A stretch of DNA of 64,000 bases. Origin: an uncultured Lachnospiraceae bacterium (GTDB lineage: Bacteria; Bacillota; Clostridia; Lachnospirales; Lachnospiraceae). How positions within the stretch are numbered: the stretch's first letter is position 1; each line of letters starts with the position of its first letter. Below, piece after piece: positions 15,381-23,441 of this stretch. The position numbers and the translations under genes were made by a program. The stretch covers positions 1-64,000 of the forward strand of contig CAJTMW010000006.1 of NCBI GenBank assembly GCA_910577275.1. The letters run 5' to 3'. The notes under the pieces are model-generated. The model did no database searches, was not told the origin of the DNA, and was given only the letters and a program-made list of their open reading frames with translations.

Positions 15381-16853
15381 TTATTCTACCTGCTCCTTGT
15401 TCTTCGCTATGGTCTTTTGCACCTCAACCATATATTCCTTAGAAATAGGCGTAAATTTCATTGCGACCAATGTCGTCACCCACCCGAGTATGGGAATCAC
15501 ATATACAATAAAGCAGCCTGCGAGAATAATTGTCCATGTCTTAGGGTCTGACGGCTGCGGTATTGTATCCTTGTAGCCTATTATCGCCACACAACCCGTT
15601 GCTATTAAGGCTCCAAAAGAAGATACCAGCTTATCTATAAAGCTGTACACTCCCGATATGATGCCTGGCATGAATTTGCCACTTACGGAGGCTTCATAGT
15701 CAATCACATCTGCAAGCATTGTCGATGTAGCCGTACTGACAGTGATGCGCATTCCGTTGGCAAGCATTGTCAGCAGGGCAAATACCACTAATAACAGCCC
15801 ATGCTCTCTTATAGATAAATTTCCTGTGCAGACTATAAATACGACCAGCAGTCCATTCAGAGCTATGCTCACTTTGGTCCAAAATACAACTGATTCTTTG
15901 CTTCCATGCTTTCCAGTGTACTTACCGCCTATGACAGCGCATATAAATATCGGCACTATGCCTATGATATTTATAATAGCGCCTAACCCCATATTTCCAA
16001 TAATAATCCCATAAAGAATTGTGCTGATAATGGACTGTCCGGCAATCTGCATCGCAAGCTTGTCTGAAGTGGCGGCACATATAAAGCAGCATAGTGCCTT
16101 ATTGGACTTAATTAAATTCAGCATATCCTTTGGCTTTACCTTGTCTTGATTGTCTGTTGACTTGACAGTGAAATTTTCCGGCCTGTCTATCGGCGTAATG
16201 CCTATGACAGCCAGGACGCTGAAAAAGGCGGACAAAGCGACGGTCAAAGTGGATATGTCAGCGAGAAGTTCCAGCGTATAGGTATTTCCATATTTAGGAA
16301 GCCAAACCATCGCAACCGCTATCGAAAGCACTATACTCACAACATAATTATATATAACACTAAATACGTTTACCATAGGCCGCTGCCTGGGGTCATTTGT
16401 CATAACCGGCCCTATCATTTGCGACGCCATATTGTTGCAGGTGTAGCCAATATAATAAACGAAATAAATCAGGATAAATATCGCTATGGAATGTCCTTTG
16501 CCACAGCACCAGTCGTACAACATTTTCAGAGAAAGAGCTTCAATTATCCATCCTATAATCAGGAACAGGCGTATTTTTCCGAATCTGGTATTCACTCTGT
16601 CTATGATAAATGAAAGAATCGGGTCGGTTACGCCGTCAAAAATTCTGGCGGCAGTCATCAGGGTTCCTGCAAGAATCATGGAAATTCCAAATCCAAGATT
16701 AGCGGCATAGCTGACATAACCAATGCCCATCATGAAACAGGCGCCGGATGCGGCCTGCATCATCGCAAGGGCTATCTGCCATGTTTTTACCCTGCGGTAG
16801 GAAATACCGTCGGTTGACGCTGGATTGCTGTTTGTTTTTTCTTTCTTTGCCAT
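15381..16853 (-). CDS. GPH-family sugar:cation symporter (MelB-like)
   Basis: The 490-residue protein has about 12 hydrophobic segments and the glycoside-pentoside-hexuronide signature FDGVTDPILSFIIDRVNTRFGKIR in the first cytoplasmic loop, with DVIDYE later. These carriers import glycosides or pentosides, such as xylosides, with Na+ or H+. GAGGAGG precedes the ATG. It lies downstream of the AraC gene behind a terminator, and has its own promoter region that shares paired direct repeats with the GH39 promoter, so it should import the substrate of that beta-xylosidase. The exact substrate is inference. Confidence 0.88.
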   Translation of the reverse strand: MAKKEKTNSNPASTDGISYRRVKTWQIALAMMQAASGACFMMGIGYVSYAANLGFGISMILAGTLMTAARIFDGVTDPILSFIIDRVNTRFGKIRLFLIIGWIIEALSLKMLYDWCCGKGHSIAIFILIYFVYYIGYTCNNMASQMIGPVMTNDPRQRPMVNVFSVIYNYVVSIVLSIAVAMVWLPKYGNTYTLELLADISTLTVALSAFFSVLAVIGITPIDRPENFTVKSTDNQDKVKPKDMLNLIKSNKALCCFICAATSDKLAMQIAGQSIISTILYGIIIGNMGLGAIINIIGIVPIFICAVIGGKYTGKHGSKESVVFWTKVSIALNGLLVVFIVCTGNLSIREHGLLLVVFALLTMLANGMRITVSTATSTMLADVIDYEASVSGKFMPGIISGVYSFIDKLVSSFGALIATGCVAIIGYKDTIPQPSDPKTWTIILAGCFIVYVIPILGWVTTLVAMKFTPISKEYMVEVQKTIAKNKEQVE

Positions 16854-16953
16854 TAGATTACCCTCCTCAAAATTTACATAAGATACTTATCTGCAGCATC
16901 TCTCCCCGGTCTTATGCAAAATGTCTAATGCCGCATCAGATATTATCTCGCTT

Positions 16954-17021
16954 GTATAAATGTTAACAAATGTATCTTCCTGATAAAAGGCTCCATTTCG
17001 ATAAAATATTCTCTAATTTAA
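16954..17021 (-). promoter_or_regulatory. Promoter and paired AraC-type boxes of the GPH transporter gene
   Basis: On the minus strand, TTAAATTAGAG and TCGAAATGGAG are direct repeats offset by 20 bases (plus coordinates 16991-17021). Twenty-seven bases after the start of GGAGCC comes GTTAA, then TTATAC (16954-16959) as -10. The GH39 promoter has the same boxes, the same 20-base offset and the same 27-base distance to GTTAA. This is the expected arrangement for two half-sites of an AraC-type activator next to the promoter. Confidence 0.55.
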
Positions 17022-17092
17022 TATATGGTATAGATTATTTATCATCATATGTGTAAACCTTTATCCGCAAAAGCACCATCTGTCCAAATTGT

Positions 17093-17125
17093 AAAAAAAC
17101 GGATGCCAGGCTTCGCCAGACATCC
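17093..17125 (-). terminator. Rho-independent terminator after the AraC gene
   Basis: On the minus strand GGATGTCTGGC-GAA-GCCTGGCATCC is followed by GTTTTTTT. It lies about 45 bases past the stop of the AraC gene and separates it from the transporter gene. Confidence 0.85.
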
Positions 17126-17169
17126 TTATGTTCCAGGAAAAGGCCCTTCACCATCTGAAAGGCCGTCGT

Positions 17170-18393
17170 TTATTCAAACCACTGCTCCCGATATTTCGAC
17201 GGTGTCTTGCCCGACCACTCCCGAAAGCATTTGTAGAAATAACTGTAGCTTTGGAATCCAAGCAACTCAGCTATCTGAGCATTTTTAAGCTTGCTCTCAA
17301 TCAGCAGCTTTGCCGCACGTTCCATCTTCTTCTCTAAAATATAATCCTTGATGTTTTTCCCTGTCTCTTTCCTGAATTTGGATGTGAAATAGTACTCCGA
17401 ATATCCGACCCTGCCTGCAAGATGGAAAATGCTCAAATCTTTCTGCAAATTTATTTCAATATAATCACAGGTATTTTGAATCGCTATGGACATCTTCGGA
17501 TTTTTACGTCTCGCCTGGACACAATCCACATAATTCTGTATTAATTGGAGGGAGCAGGCCTGGAGAGCAGCAATACTTATTGCATTTTCAATCCTGTCTG
17601 CATACTCGTTCTGCAGCGCGTAGGCAATGGCAGGGGATACTCCGCCGCGTATGGCGGCCCGTGCGGTCAATGCCAGCAACATCAAAGCACTGTTCTTTCC
17701 CTTGCGGACTTCATCCTCATGTTTCAAATGAAACCCGCCGGACGCAAGAAACAGTTTATCCAAAATCTCAACATAATCTGAATTTCCCTCGGTGATAAGC
17801 TGCATAAATTGCTGTTCTGTCGCCCATGTTCCCATAGCTTCCCCGATATAATTCTCTGTTTCCTTCTTTGTAAAAATGTCCTCCCTTGATAACACCCGAA
17901 TTTCCGAAGCGCCTATACAATCTCCGGTTAAGGCATAGTGAAGCATGATTGCATATTGTGTTACAGTCTGGGACGGCACTACCGGCACATTTTTCACCAA
18001 CCTGACAATAGATTCATATCCATCATTGGTAAGGCCATATGTTGTCAGATAACTGCGTAGACGTGGAAAGTTAATAGCTCCTGTATGCACCGGCCCGATA
18101 AGATGATATTTTGACAAGACGCCATCCTCCAAGAAAGGGCACGTAATCCAACGCAGGCCAAACCCTGTATCGAGAATAAACGGATATATATTCAGATTGT
18201 CTTTCTCATGGCACAGTATTTCCGAAAAATGAAGCCACCCCAGCATATCGTCTTGTGAGGATATGTCCGGACAATCTGTATACAACAAACAAAGGGCTGC
18301 ATCGTATTCCCAGTGGTACATCGGGTAACAGCATCGAATAGACTCATATAGTAATTGCAAACTTTCATTCTTATCCAAAATATCATCCCTCAC
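17170..18393 (-). CDS. AraC-family transcriptional regulator of the xyloside locus
   Basis: The longest frame begins inside the preceding gene; a GTG at 18393 just before RDDILDKNESLQLLY is the most sensible start, giving 407 residues. The C-terminal about 100 residues hold the two AraC helix-turn-helix motifs (IFHLAGRVGYSEYYFTSKF and IAELLGFQSYSYFYKCF). The N-terminal about 290 residues are a YesN-type sensing region without a response-regulator domain. It lies 85 bases after the S15 hydrolase gene in the same operon and is the obvious activator for the paired boxes before GH39 and the transporter. Ligand probably a xyloside or its product. Confidence 0.85.
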   Translation of the reverse strand: MRDDILDKNESLQLLYESIRCCYPMYHWEYDAALCLLYTDCPDISSQDDMLGWLHFSEILCHEKDNLNIYPFILDTGFGLRWITCPFLEDGVLSKYHLIGPVHTGAINFPRLRSYLTTYGLTNDGYESIVRLVKNVPVVPSQTVTQYAIMLHYALTGDCIGASEIRVLSREDIFTKKETENYIGEAMGTWATEQQFMQLITEGNSDYVEILDKLFLASGGFHLKHEDEVRKGKNSALMLLALTARAAIRGGVSPAIAYALQNEYADRIENAISIAALQACSLQLIQNYVDCVQARRKNPKMSIAIQNTCDYIEINLQKDLSIFHLAGRVGYSEYYFTSKFRKETGKNIKDYILEKKMERAAKLLIESKLKNAQIAELLGFQSYSYFYKCFREWSGKTPSKYREQWFE

Positions 18394-18478
18394 AGTCAGT
18401 CCGCCATATTCCCCGCATCTCCCCGCCTCCTGTAACGCAGAGCACCAGTTCCCTGTTCCATTGCTCCTTTCCCACAGT

Positions 18479-20170
18479 TTATCCTGACACAGGCTTTTTA
18501 CATACAGGCAAAATAACAGCAGACGGATATTGCAGTCCCATATAAATACTCTGATTTGCTTTCTTCGTTCTTTCCTGTAAAGACCACAGCCCCGGAAAAT
18601 TCGTATGTACCGCATACTGCGGGAAGTCGGAGGAACTGATATCCACACGGATTCTGGAACCTTTTCGGAAACACCAGGCAATTTCCCACATTTGAATATC
18701 TGCTTCCACAATCCGGCCCGGCTCATATCCCTGCCTGTAGTCAGAACCATTCCTGAAAGCAAGCGTCGTGATGCTCCCCCGCACGTTGACTGTCCGCCCG
18801 TCCGGAAATACTTCCATCACCTTTGCCGTAAATGCCGTATCTTCCGCATCCGAGCTTACAAACAGCCTTACCCTGATGCTTCCCTTTACAAGAAGCTTTT
18901 CATCCAGCACACCGGAAACAAAGGAAAGCACATCGTCCCGATAGTTCGGACCGGGCTGCAAAAAGCTCCCATTCTCCTTCATATCTGCAAGCAGAGACTC
19001 CGCGCCATGGCTGCGAACCGGGTTCTTTGGGTCATAACAGTAGGTTCTCTGCCCTTCCTTTCCGGCTTCTTCATCCAGAGACCCGTTTTCACACAGATAA
19101 AATGTCTTTCCGGCTGTCTCTCCCATATCCTTCTTTTCTGCCCATCGGTCTTCCCCGATGACATATTCCTTTATCCCGCCCTGCGGAACCTCGTCTTTCA
19201 CCAGAATTTTATAAAACCATTCCAGAGGAGCGGCGGCCGAATCGTCTTTAAGCTGTGAGGTTTCTTCTTCCGGGATTACAGGCATATAATTATGGTTCCA
19301 CGGGCCGATTTGCAGGACGGAATGTTTTTTTGCCTCCTCAGAAAGCCGTCTGTAAGACACAAGGGCGCTCCCTAAATGATGGTCGTACCACCCCTCCCGT
19401 ATCAGAAGGGGAATTTTTACCTTTTGAGGAATCTCTTTCAGCATCCCCCAGAATCCCTGCTTCCAGTAATCCACCATCCGCTCCGGACTGCTTATCCAGT
19501 CCCGGTACCAGTCCAGATGCACGCCCCACAATTTTTCGTCCACATCCTTTTGCGGCCGGAACAGGTACGAAGTCTCATTATCAGCCGCAATGGCAGCCCC
19601 TGCGTTTTCCCTCGCCCAGGATGTCAGCACATCCACCCGGAACAGACCGTCTTTATAGGCGGAGGTATGGCGGTCCACCCCGTACACGCCAAGACACATG
19701 GTCTTTACCTTCTCTGGAACCGCGTCCGCCATGCACCAGCCGGTCAGCGCCAGATAGGAATCTCCCCAGTACCCGATATTTTTCACAAAGGGCTGCCCGG
19801 CCAGCCAGTTTACCGTATCCAGCCCGTCATTCCTCTCGTTGACATTCGGCTCCCATTTTCCCTGTGAACCGCCGGTTCCCCGGCACCACTGGTATACAAA
19901 CCCGAATCCTCTTTTTACAAATTCCTCCGCACGGATACGCAGAATCGGCTCCTGTCCCGGATAGCAGGAACGCACCAGTATTGTGGGAAACTGCTCGCCA
20001 TCCTCCCTGCGCTCCGGGAGCTGAATGATTGTTTTCAGGCAGGTTCCGTCCCGCATCGGCAGCATCCGTTCCTCTGGCATTCCCGCACTCCGCGTAATCT
20101 GAACGGAAACCCTTTCAAACTGCCCCCGTACCCATTGCTCCATTCTCTTGAGCATCTCATCCTTCTCCAT
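18479..20170 (-). CDS. CocE/NonD (peptidase S15) family hydrolase
   Basis: The ATG at 20170 follows AAAGGA at good spacing; the product is 563 residues. The alpha/beta-hydrolase core includes the nucleophile motif GYWGDSYLAL (G-x-S-like elbow with Ser in GDSY), IREGWYDHHLG (acid) and IGPWNHNY (histidine), then a C-terminal jelly-roll domain typical of X-Pro dipeptidyl-peptidase or cocaine-esterase-like enzymes. In glycan loci such proteins are suspected esterases removing acyl groups from sugars. It follows GH39 by 39 bases and precedes the AraC gene. A deacylase role on xylan-type oligosaccharides is inference; peptidase activity cannot be excluded. Confidence 0.8.
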   Translation of the reverse strand: MEKDEMLKRMEQWVRGQFERVSVQITRSAGMPEERMLPMRDGTCLKTIIQLPERREDGEQFPTILVRSCYPGQEPILRIRAEEFVKRGFGFVYQWCRGTGGSQGKWEPNVNERNDGLDTVNWLAGQPFVKNIGYWGDSYLALTGWCMADAVPEKVKTMCLGVYGVDRHTSAYKDGLFRVDVLTSWARENAGAAIAADNETSYLFRPQKDVDEKLWGVHLDWYRDWISSPERMVDYWKQGFWGMLKEIPQKVKIPLLIREGWYDHHLGSALVSYRRLSEEAKKHSVLQIGPWNHNYMPVIPEEETSQLKDDSAAAPLEWFYKILVKDEVPQGGIKEYVIGEDRWAEKKDMGETAGKTFYLCENGSLDEEAGKEGQRTYCYDPKNPVRSHGAESLLADMKENGSFLQPGPNYRDDVLSFVSGVLDEKLLVKGSIRVRLFVSSDAEDTAFTAKVMEVFPDGRTVNVRGSITTLAFRNGSDYRQGYEPGRIVEADIQMWEIAWCFRKGSRIRVDISSSDFPQYAVHTNFPGLWSLQERTKKANQSIYMGLQYPSAVILPVCKKPVSG

Positions 20171-20209
20171 GCTTTGTCCTTTCCCTTTCATTCACCATGA
20201 TTGAAAACA

Positions 20210-21733
20210 TTAATCATCCATGACCACCTTAAAAATCGTCACACTTTCAGGCTCTGCGGTAAAGCAGATTGTCTGATTTCCCGTATCCTGCAATATGACT
20301 TCCTCATACACGAGCTCCGAAGCTTTCTCCAGAACCTCCAAGTGCTCTCTTTTCAGATATTCCGGGCTGCCCATCTCCTTCCATGCTTTTAACGGATTAC
20401 AGTGTTCCTCATCAATAACCGCTTTTTTTATTGTTTTAACAGAGCCCTCTAAGGTTATCTCCATCTCCTCTTTCTGTACATTTCTGCGGTCCAAATCATG
20501 GTTATAGGCGAATACCATGATTTCCCTGTCTTTCTTTAGGACAAGCACTTCCGCCCTCTCATGGCTCCCTTCCGCCTGCAGTCTGATATCCCCGGCTTCA
20601 TGCAGCGCCTGAAACAGGCGGTATACAGGCTTGGCAATTCCATGGTTCGTCTGGATTCCAAACTCATTTTTAAACGGCCCCGGCTTCATGCCCATTTCTT
20701 CAAAAATATCCGACACTGTCCAGAAAGAGTACCCTTCCACAAGGCCATGGTTATAGGCAAGGGTCTGGGCTGCAAAAGCAGCCTGATAGCAGGTATCATA
20801 TTCTTTAGAGCCGTTCCATTCCGTGTAATAAAGCGGATAATCCCCGGCTTCCTCTTTCGCTTTCTTTGTCATCTGCGCCAAAATATCCCTGGGGTTATTA
20901 TTCTCACGATTCATAAACTGCTCCAGCAGCTTCTGCCGCTCCTCCGGCGCTATATTCTGTATTTTCTGAAGCATCTCGGGTGAAATCATTGCCCCGCCCT
21001 TTTTCCCCGGTCCGTTCATCCCCATCGTAGAAAGCGGGTCGTCGCTGGGATAATGATGCGTGGTGATAAAATCAAGGGGCGCTTCGTTTTTCTTACAATA
21101 CCCGATAAATTCCGGAATCCATGCATTGACTGATGTGGCAGGCCCTCCGACTTTTATCTTTTCGTCCACAGCCTTCAAAGCGCGCGCCGTATTCTCATAC
21201 AGTGTAAAATAGTCTTCCTGCGTTCCGTCAAAGAAGAAATTCAGGTTCGGCTCATTCCATACCTCAAAGAGCCAGCTTTCCACTTCTTCGCTCCCGTATC
21301 TTTCTATCAGGTGCTCCGCAAACTTTCGGATAAAAGCGTTCCATTTCCCATAATCCGCCGGCGGCGTCACATTGCCCTTATAATGCATGCAGGTCTGCGT
21401 CCCGCTGGCTAAAGGCGTGGGCATAAATCCGAGTTCTACGAAAGGTTTCATACCCGTCTCTAACAAAAAATCAAAGATACTGTCAATATTATAAAAAGAT
21501 ATGATTGGTTCGCCCATTCCCATCATCGGACTGAACACTACGCTCATATCATCGTCAAACAGTCCGTGAAACCGCAGGTGGGTAAACCCACAGTCTCTAT
21601 GCGCTTTTCTGATATGCTCCCGCACGTCTTCACGCAGCACTGTCGCCGCGTGGCAGCTTCCCACACAATATTCCCAATAGTGCGGATACGCATATCCCTC
21701 TCCGTTACAATTAATCTTATAGTTTACTGCCAT
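20210..21733 (-). CDS. Glycoside hydrolase family 39, probable beta-xylosidase
   Basis: The ATG at 21733 follows AAAAGGAGAAA; the product is 507 residues. The clan GH-A barrel shows the acid/base glutamate in FEVWNEPNLNFFF and the nucleophile glutamate in YYTEWNGS, the hallmark pair of GH39. A C-terminal beta-sandwich closes the protein. No signal peptide is visible, so it acts on imported oligosaccharides. It is the first gene of an operon with the S15 hydrolase and the AraC regulator, under a promoter that shares boxes with the GPH transporter. Beta-xylosidase is the commonest bacterial GH39 activity; other activities exist. Confidence 0.88.
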   Translation of the reverse strand: MAVNYKINCNGEGYAYPHYWEYCVGSCHAATVLREDVREHIRKAHRDCGFTHLRFHGLFDDDMSVVFSPMMGMGEPIISFYNIDSIFDFLLETGMKPFVELGFMPTPLASGTQTCMHYKGNVTPPADYGKWNAFIRKFAEHLIERYGSEEVESWLFEVWNEPNLNFFFDGTQEDYFTLYENTARALKAVDEKIKVGGPATSVNAWIPEFIGYCKKNEAPLDFITTHHYPSDDPLSTMGMNGPGKKGGAMISPEMLQKIQNIAPEERQKLLEQFMNRENNNPRDILAQMTKKAKEEAGDYPLYYTEWNGSKEYDTCYQAAFAAQTLAYNHGLVEGYSFWTVSDIFEEMGMKPGPFKNEFGIQTNHGIAKPVYRLFQALHEAGDIRLQAEGSHERAEVLVLKKDREIMVFAYNHDLDRRNVQKEEMEITLEGSVKTIKKAVIDEEHCNPLKAWKEMGSPEYLKREHLEVLEKASELVYEEVILQDTGNQTICFTAEPESVTIFKVVMDD

Positions 21734-21749
21734 TTTCTCCTTTTTCCTT

Positions 21750-21832
21750 TCTTTTGACGTCTTTAAAATAAGTTTAACATATTCGTCTATCAGCAAAAAG
21801 GCTCCAATTCAATAATATATGTCTCAATTCAA
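21750..21832 (-). promoter_or_regulatory. Promoter and paired AraC-type boxes of the GH39 operon
   Basis: On the minus strand TTGAATTGAG and TTGAATTGGAG are direct repeats offset by 20 bases (21802-21832). GGAGCCTTTTT follows, then GTTAAACTTATTTTAAAG exactly 27 bases from the start of GGAGCC, with TATTTT as the likely -10. The layout matches the transporter promoter at 16954-17021 base for base in spacing. Confidence 0.55.
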
Positions 21833-21853
21833 TATGGCGGAGAACAGGCCGCT

Positions 21854-21990
21854 TTACAGAGGCTGAAGCCCTGTATCTTCTGCAATTTCCTCAACTGTCC
21901 GTTTTCCTCTTTTCAACAGCTTAAGTGCCGTTTCTCTCTGATTTTGACTGACACCCTGACTTTTCCCTGATTTAAAATAACGCCCCTTCC
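21854..21990 (-). pseudogene. C-terminal remnant of an Rpn-family nuclease/transposase
   Basis: Reading the minus strand gives RKGRYFKSGKSQGVSQ, then ETALKLLKRGKRTVEEIAED and a stop at 21854. This is the typical helical tail of Rpn family (PD-(D/E)XK) recombination-promoting proteins. No catalytic part precedes it. The final codons overlap a 33-base stretch nearly identical to part of the chromate transporter gene. Confidence 0.45.
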
Positions 21991-22129
21991 TGACACGGTT
22001 CCCGCACCCTGAACCGGTCAAAAAGGAGCTGCGACATGTGGTTTACTCTTTTTCTTCCCTCTCTTTTCCTTTTTTATTTCCTTTCGACCAAAAATCTGAT
22101 TTAAATCAAATCCCCCGGCTCGTAATCGC

Positions 22130-22314
22130 TGACCACCCAGCTTTATGTTCTCTGTCTTTCAAATCCCGCATACGTCCAGTATCTTTAAAATATACCGATT
22201 AAATTCATCTTTTTTATCTTCGGAAACCCTTACGGTTCCTGCCGGTTTATAAATATCATCTCTCATCCGCCAACCTCCTGTGTTGGCATCATTTTAAACA
22301 GATTTTTTTGATTT
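22130..22314. repeat. Direct repeat, left copy (about 185 bp)
   Basis: Nearly identical to 26249-26434 in the same orientation; by eye about five differences over the aligned length. The right copy is the beginning and upstream region of the 474-residue gene. The two copies enclose a 4.1-kb block of genes, as expected after tandem duplication followed by loss of one unit. Confidence 0.85.
22131..22266 (-). pseudogene. N-terminal fragment duplicating the 474-residue gene
   Basis: The minus strand reads MRDDIYKPAGTVRVSEDKKD and continues like the gene at 24961-26385 up to ILDVCGI, where CGA has become TGA, then KTENIKLGGQ before homology stops. The ribosome binding region is also duplicated. 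It is therefore a dead copy created by the duplication that made the direct repeats. Confidence 0.8.
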
Positions 22315-22495
22315 ATACCGTCAAAGGTTCCGCCAGTCTCTCTACCTCTGCAATATCCAGCTCTGAATATTTTGCAATCTTTTCAATTGGCAGTTCCCCG
22401 TCCTGCAGCATTCTGAGGGCAGTTTCCTTCTTATTTTCATTTTTAATTCTCCTGGCTTCTGTCTCAATTAATGCTCCGCTCATCATTCCACCCAC
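22313..22495 (-). pseudogene. Second Rpn-type C-terminal fragment
   Basis: The frame encodes SGALIETEARRIKNENKKET, ALRMLQDGELPIEKIAKYSE and a short leucine-rich end. The pattern (charged helix, ALRML.DG....IEKIA, V..LAE) is the tail of Rpn family proteins; the nuclease core is missing. It lies 53 bases after the aspartic protease gene on the same strand. It could still be translated as a 60-residue peptide from a GTG, but a remnant is more likely. Confidence 0.5.
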
Positions 22496-22548
22496 ACCTT
22501 CCTGCTCTCGTCCTTTACAGCGAAATGAGAATCCGCCACTCGCCGTAG

Positions 22549-23124
22549 TTATTCACCTTCTTCGGGCAAATCATATCCGAAGTGCAGTTTCAAAGCGTCA
22601 ACATACTCCTTACCCTTACTTTCAACAGGACAGGCAAGAAATAAACTTTTCCCTGTCTCTTTACTGATGCCAATATGTATATCCCAATCTTTTAAAATAT
22701 CCATTCCAATCAGGATATTCCCTTTTCTGTCATAATTCAGGCATATTTTATCTGCCGATATCTTTACCCCGCCTATTATAAAATCAGATACTCCATGTTC
22801 AAACTTCATAGCCGGACATTCCATCTTTTCATTATTTGTGGCTGGAATCTCATGCTTTAAGCCCCCGGATTCAATTCCATAGCTGAGAAAATATGGCACG
22901 CCATTTATAATATCTGCTTTTTTTAGTATCTGGCATAATGTATCGGATACTTTCAGCCTTTTTAATGGAATGGTACTAATCGAACAGCCAGTATCAATCT
23001 TCACACCAATATCATAAAATGGCGCTTTAAAATTATCCAAACAAAAATTTGCTTCTACACTGAATGAGCCTCCTACCCCACAAGACGTAGGCGTCATTTC
23101 AGCCTCTATATACTTATTCGTCAT
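22549..23124 (-). CDS. Retropepsin-like aspartic protease domain protein
   Basis: The ATG at 23124 overlaps the end of the upstream gene by 11 bases and has GGAGGAT ahead of it, giving 191 residues. It shows the aspartyl protease signature IDTGCSISTIP (DTG) at about residues 44-54, and a second conserved element NILIGMDILKDWDIHIG near residue 150, the usual G-x-D-hydrophobic end of bacterial single-domain retropepsins (PF13650/PF13975-like). Such proteins act as dimers. Nothing suggests secretion. It closes an operon with two paralogous proteins of unknown function and an 85-residue protein, which may be its substrates or regulators; that link is inference only. Confidence 0.7.
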   Translation of the reverse strand: MTNKYIEAEMTPTSCGVGGSFSVEANFCLDNFKAPFYDIGVKIDTGCSISTIPLKRLKVSDTLCQILKKADIINGVPYFLSYGIESGGLKHEIPATNNEKMECPAMKFEHGVSDFIIGGVKISADKICLNYDRKGNILIGMDILKDWDIHIGISKETGKSLFLACPVESKGKEYVDALKLHFGYDLPEEGE

Positions 23125-23371
23125 ATACAGCCATATCCTCCAATTCATCTTTATCGTTATAAATAGGCGTTATCGGTTTCGGCTGCATAAACCAACTGTC
23201 ATACTCCTTATTTTGCACGTCTCCGCAAAACACGAGCTTCCCTGTCTTACTTTCTGCATCATCAAATACTAAAATCATATACTTATTATATATTTCAGTA
23301 AGCTGCTCTGCTTTTGCCGTCATACCAATATGCAAATCCTTTAAAGTGTATTTTTTCTCAGATATAACCAT
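23114..23371 (-). CDS. Small conserved-looking protein of unknown function
   Basis: The ATG at 23371 is preceded by AGGAGGGTGAAAGC, so the true product is 85 residues: MVISEKKYTLKDLHIGMTAK, a segment resembling a small beta-barrel fold, then an acidic end. I do not recognise a family. Its coding sequence overlaps the protease gene by 11 bases, which implies translational coupling, and its start lies 70 bases after the 502-residue gene. Possible partner, inhibitor or adaptor of the protease. Confidence 0.65.
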   Translation of the reverse strand: MVISEKKYTLKDLHIGMTAKAEQLTEIYNKYMILVFDDAESKTGKLVFCGDVQNKEYDSWFMQPKPITPIYNDKDELEDMAVYDE

Positions 23372-23441
23372 GCTTTCACCCTCCTGCCTCTGCTCGGTAC
23401 TATTATACACCTCGAAGTGCTTTTCATGTGAAAAATATAAC

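Noticed and set aside
18394..18762. Long N-terminal extension of the AraC gene at 17170-18393
   Set aside because: It overlaps the 3' end of the S15 hydrolase gene, lacks homology to regulators, and a GTG at 18393 fits the domain boundary.
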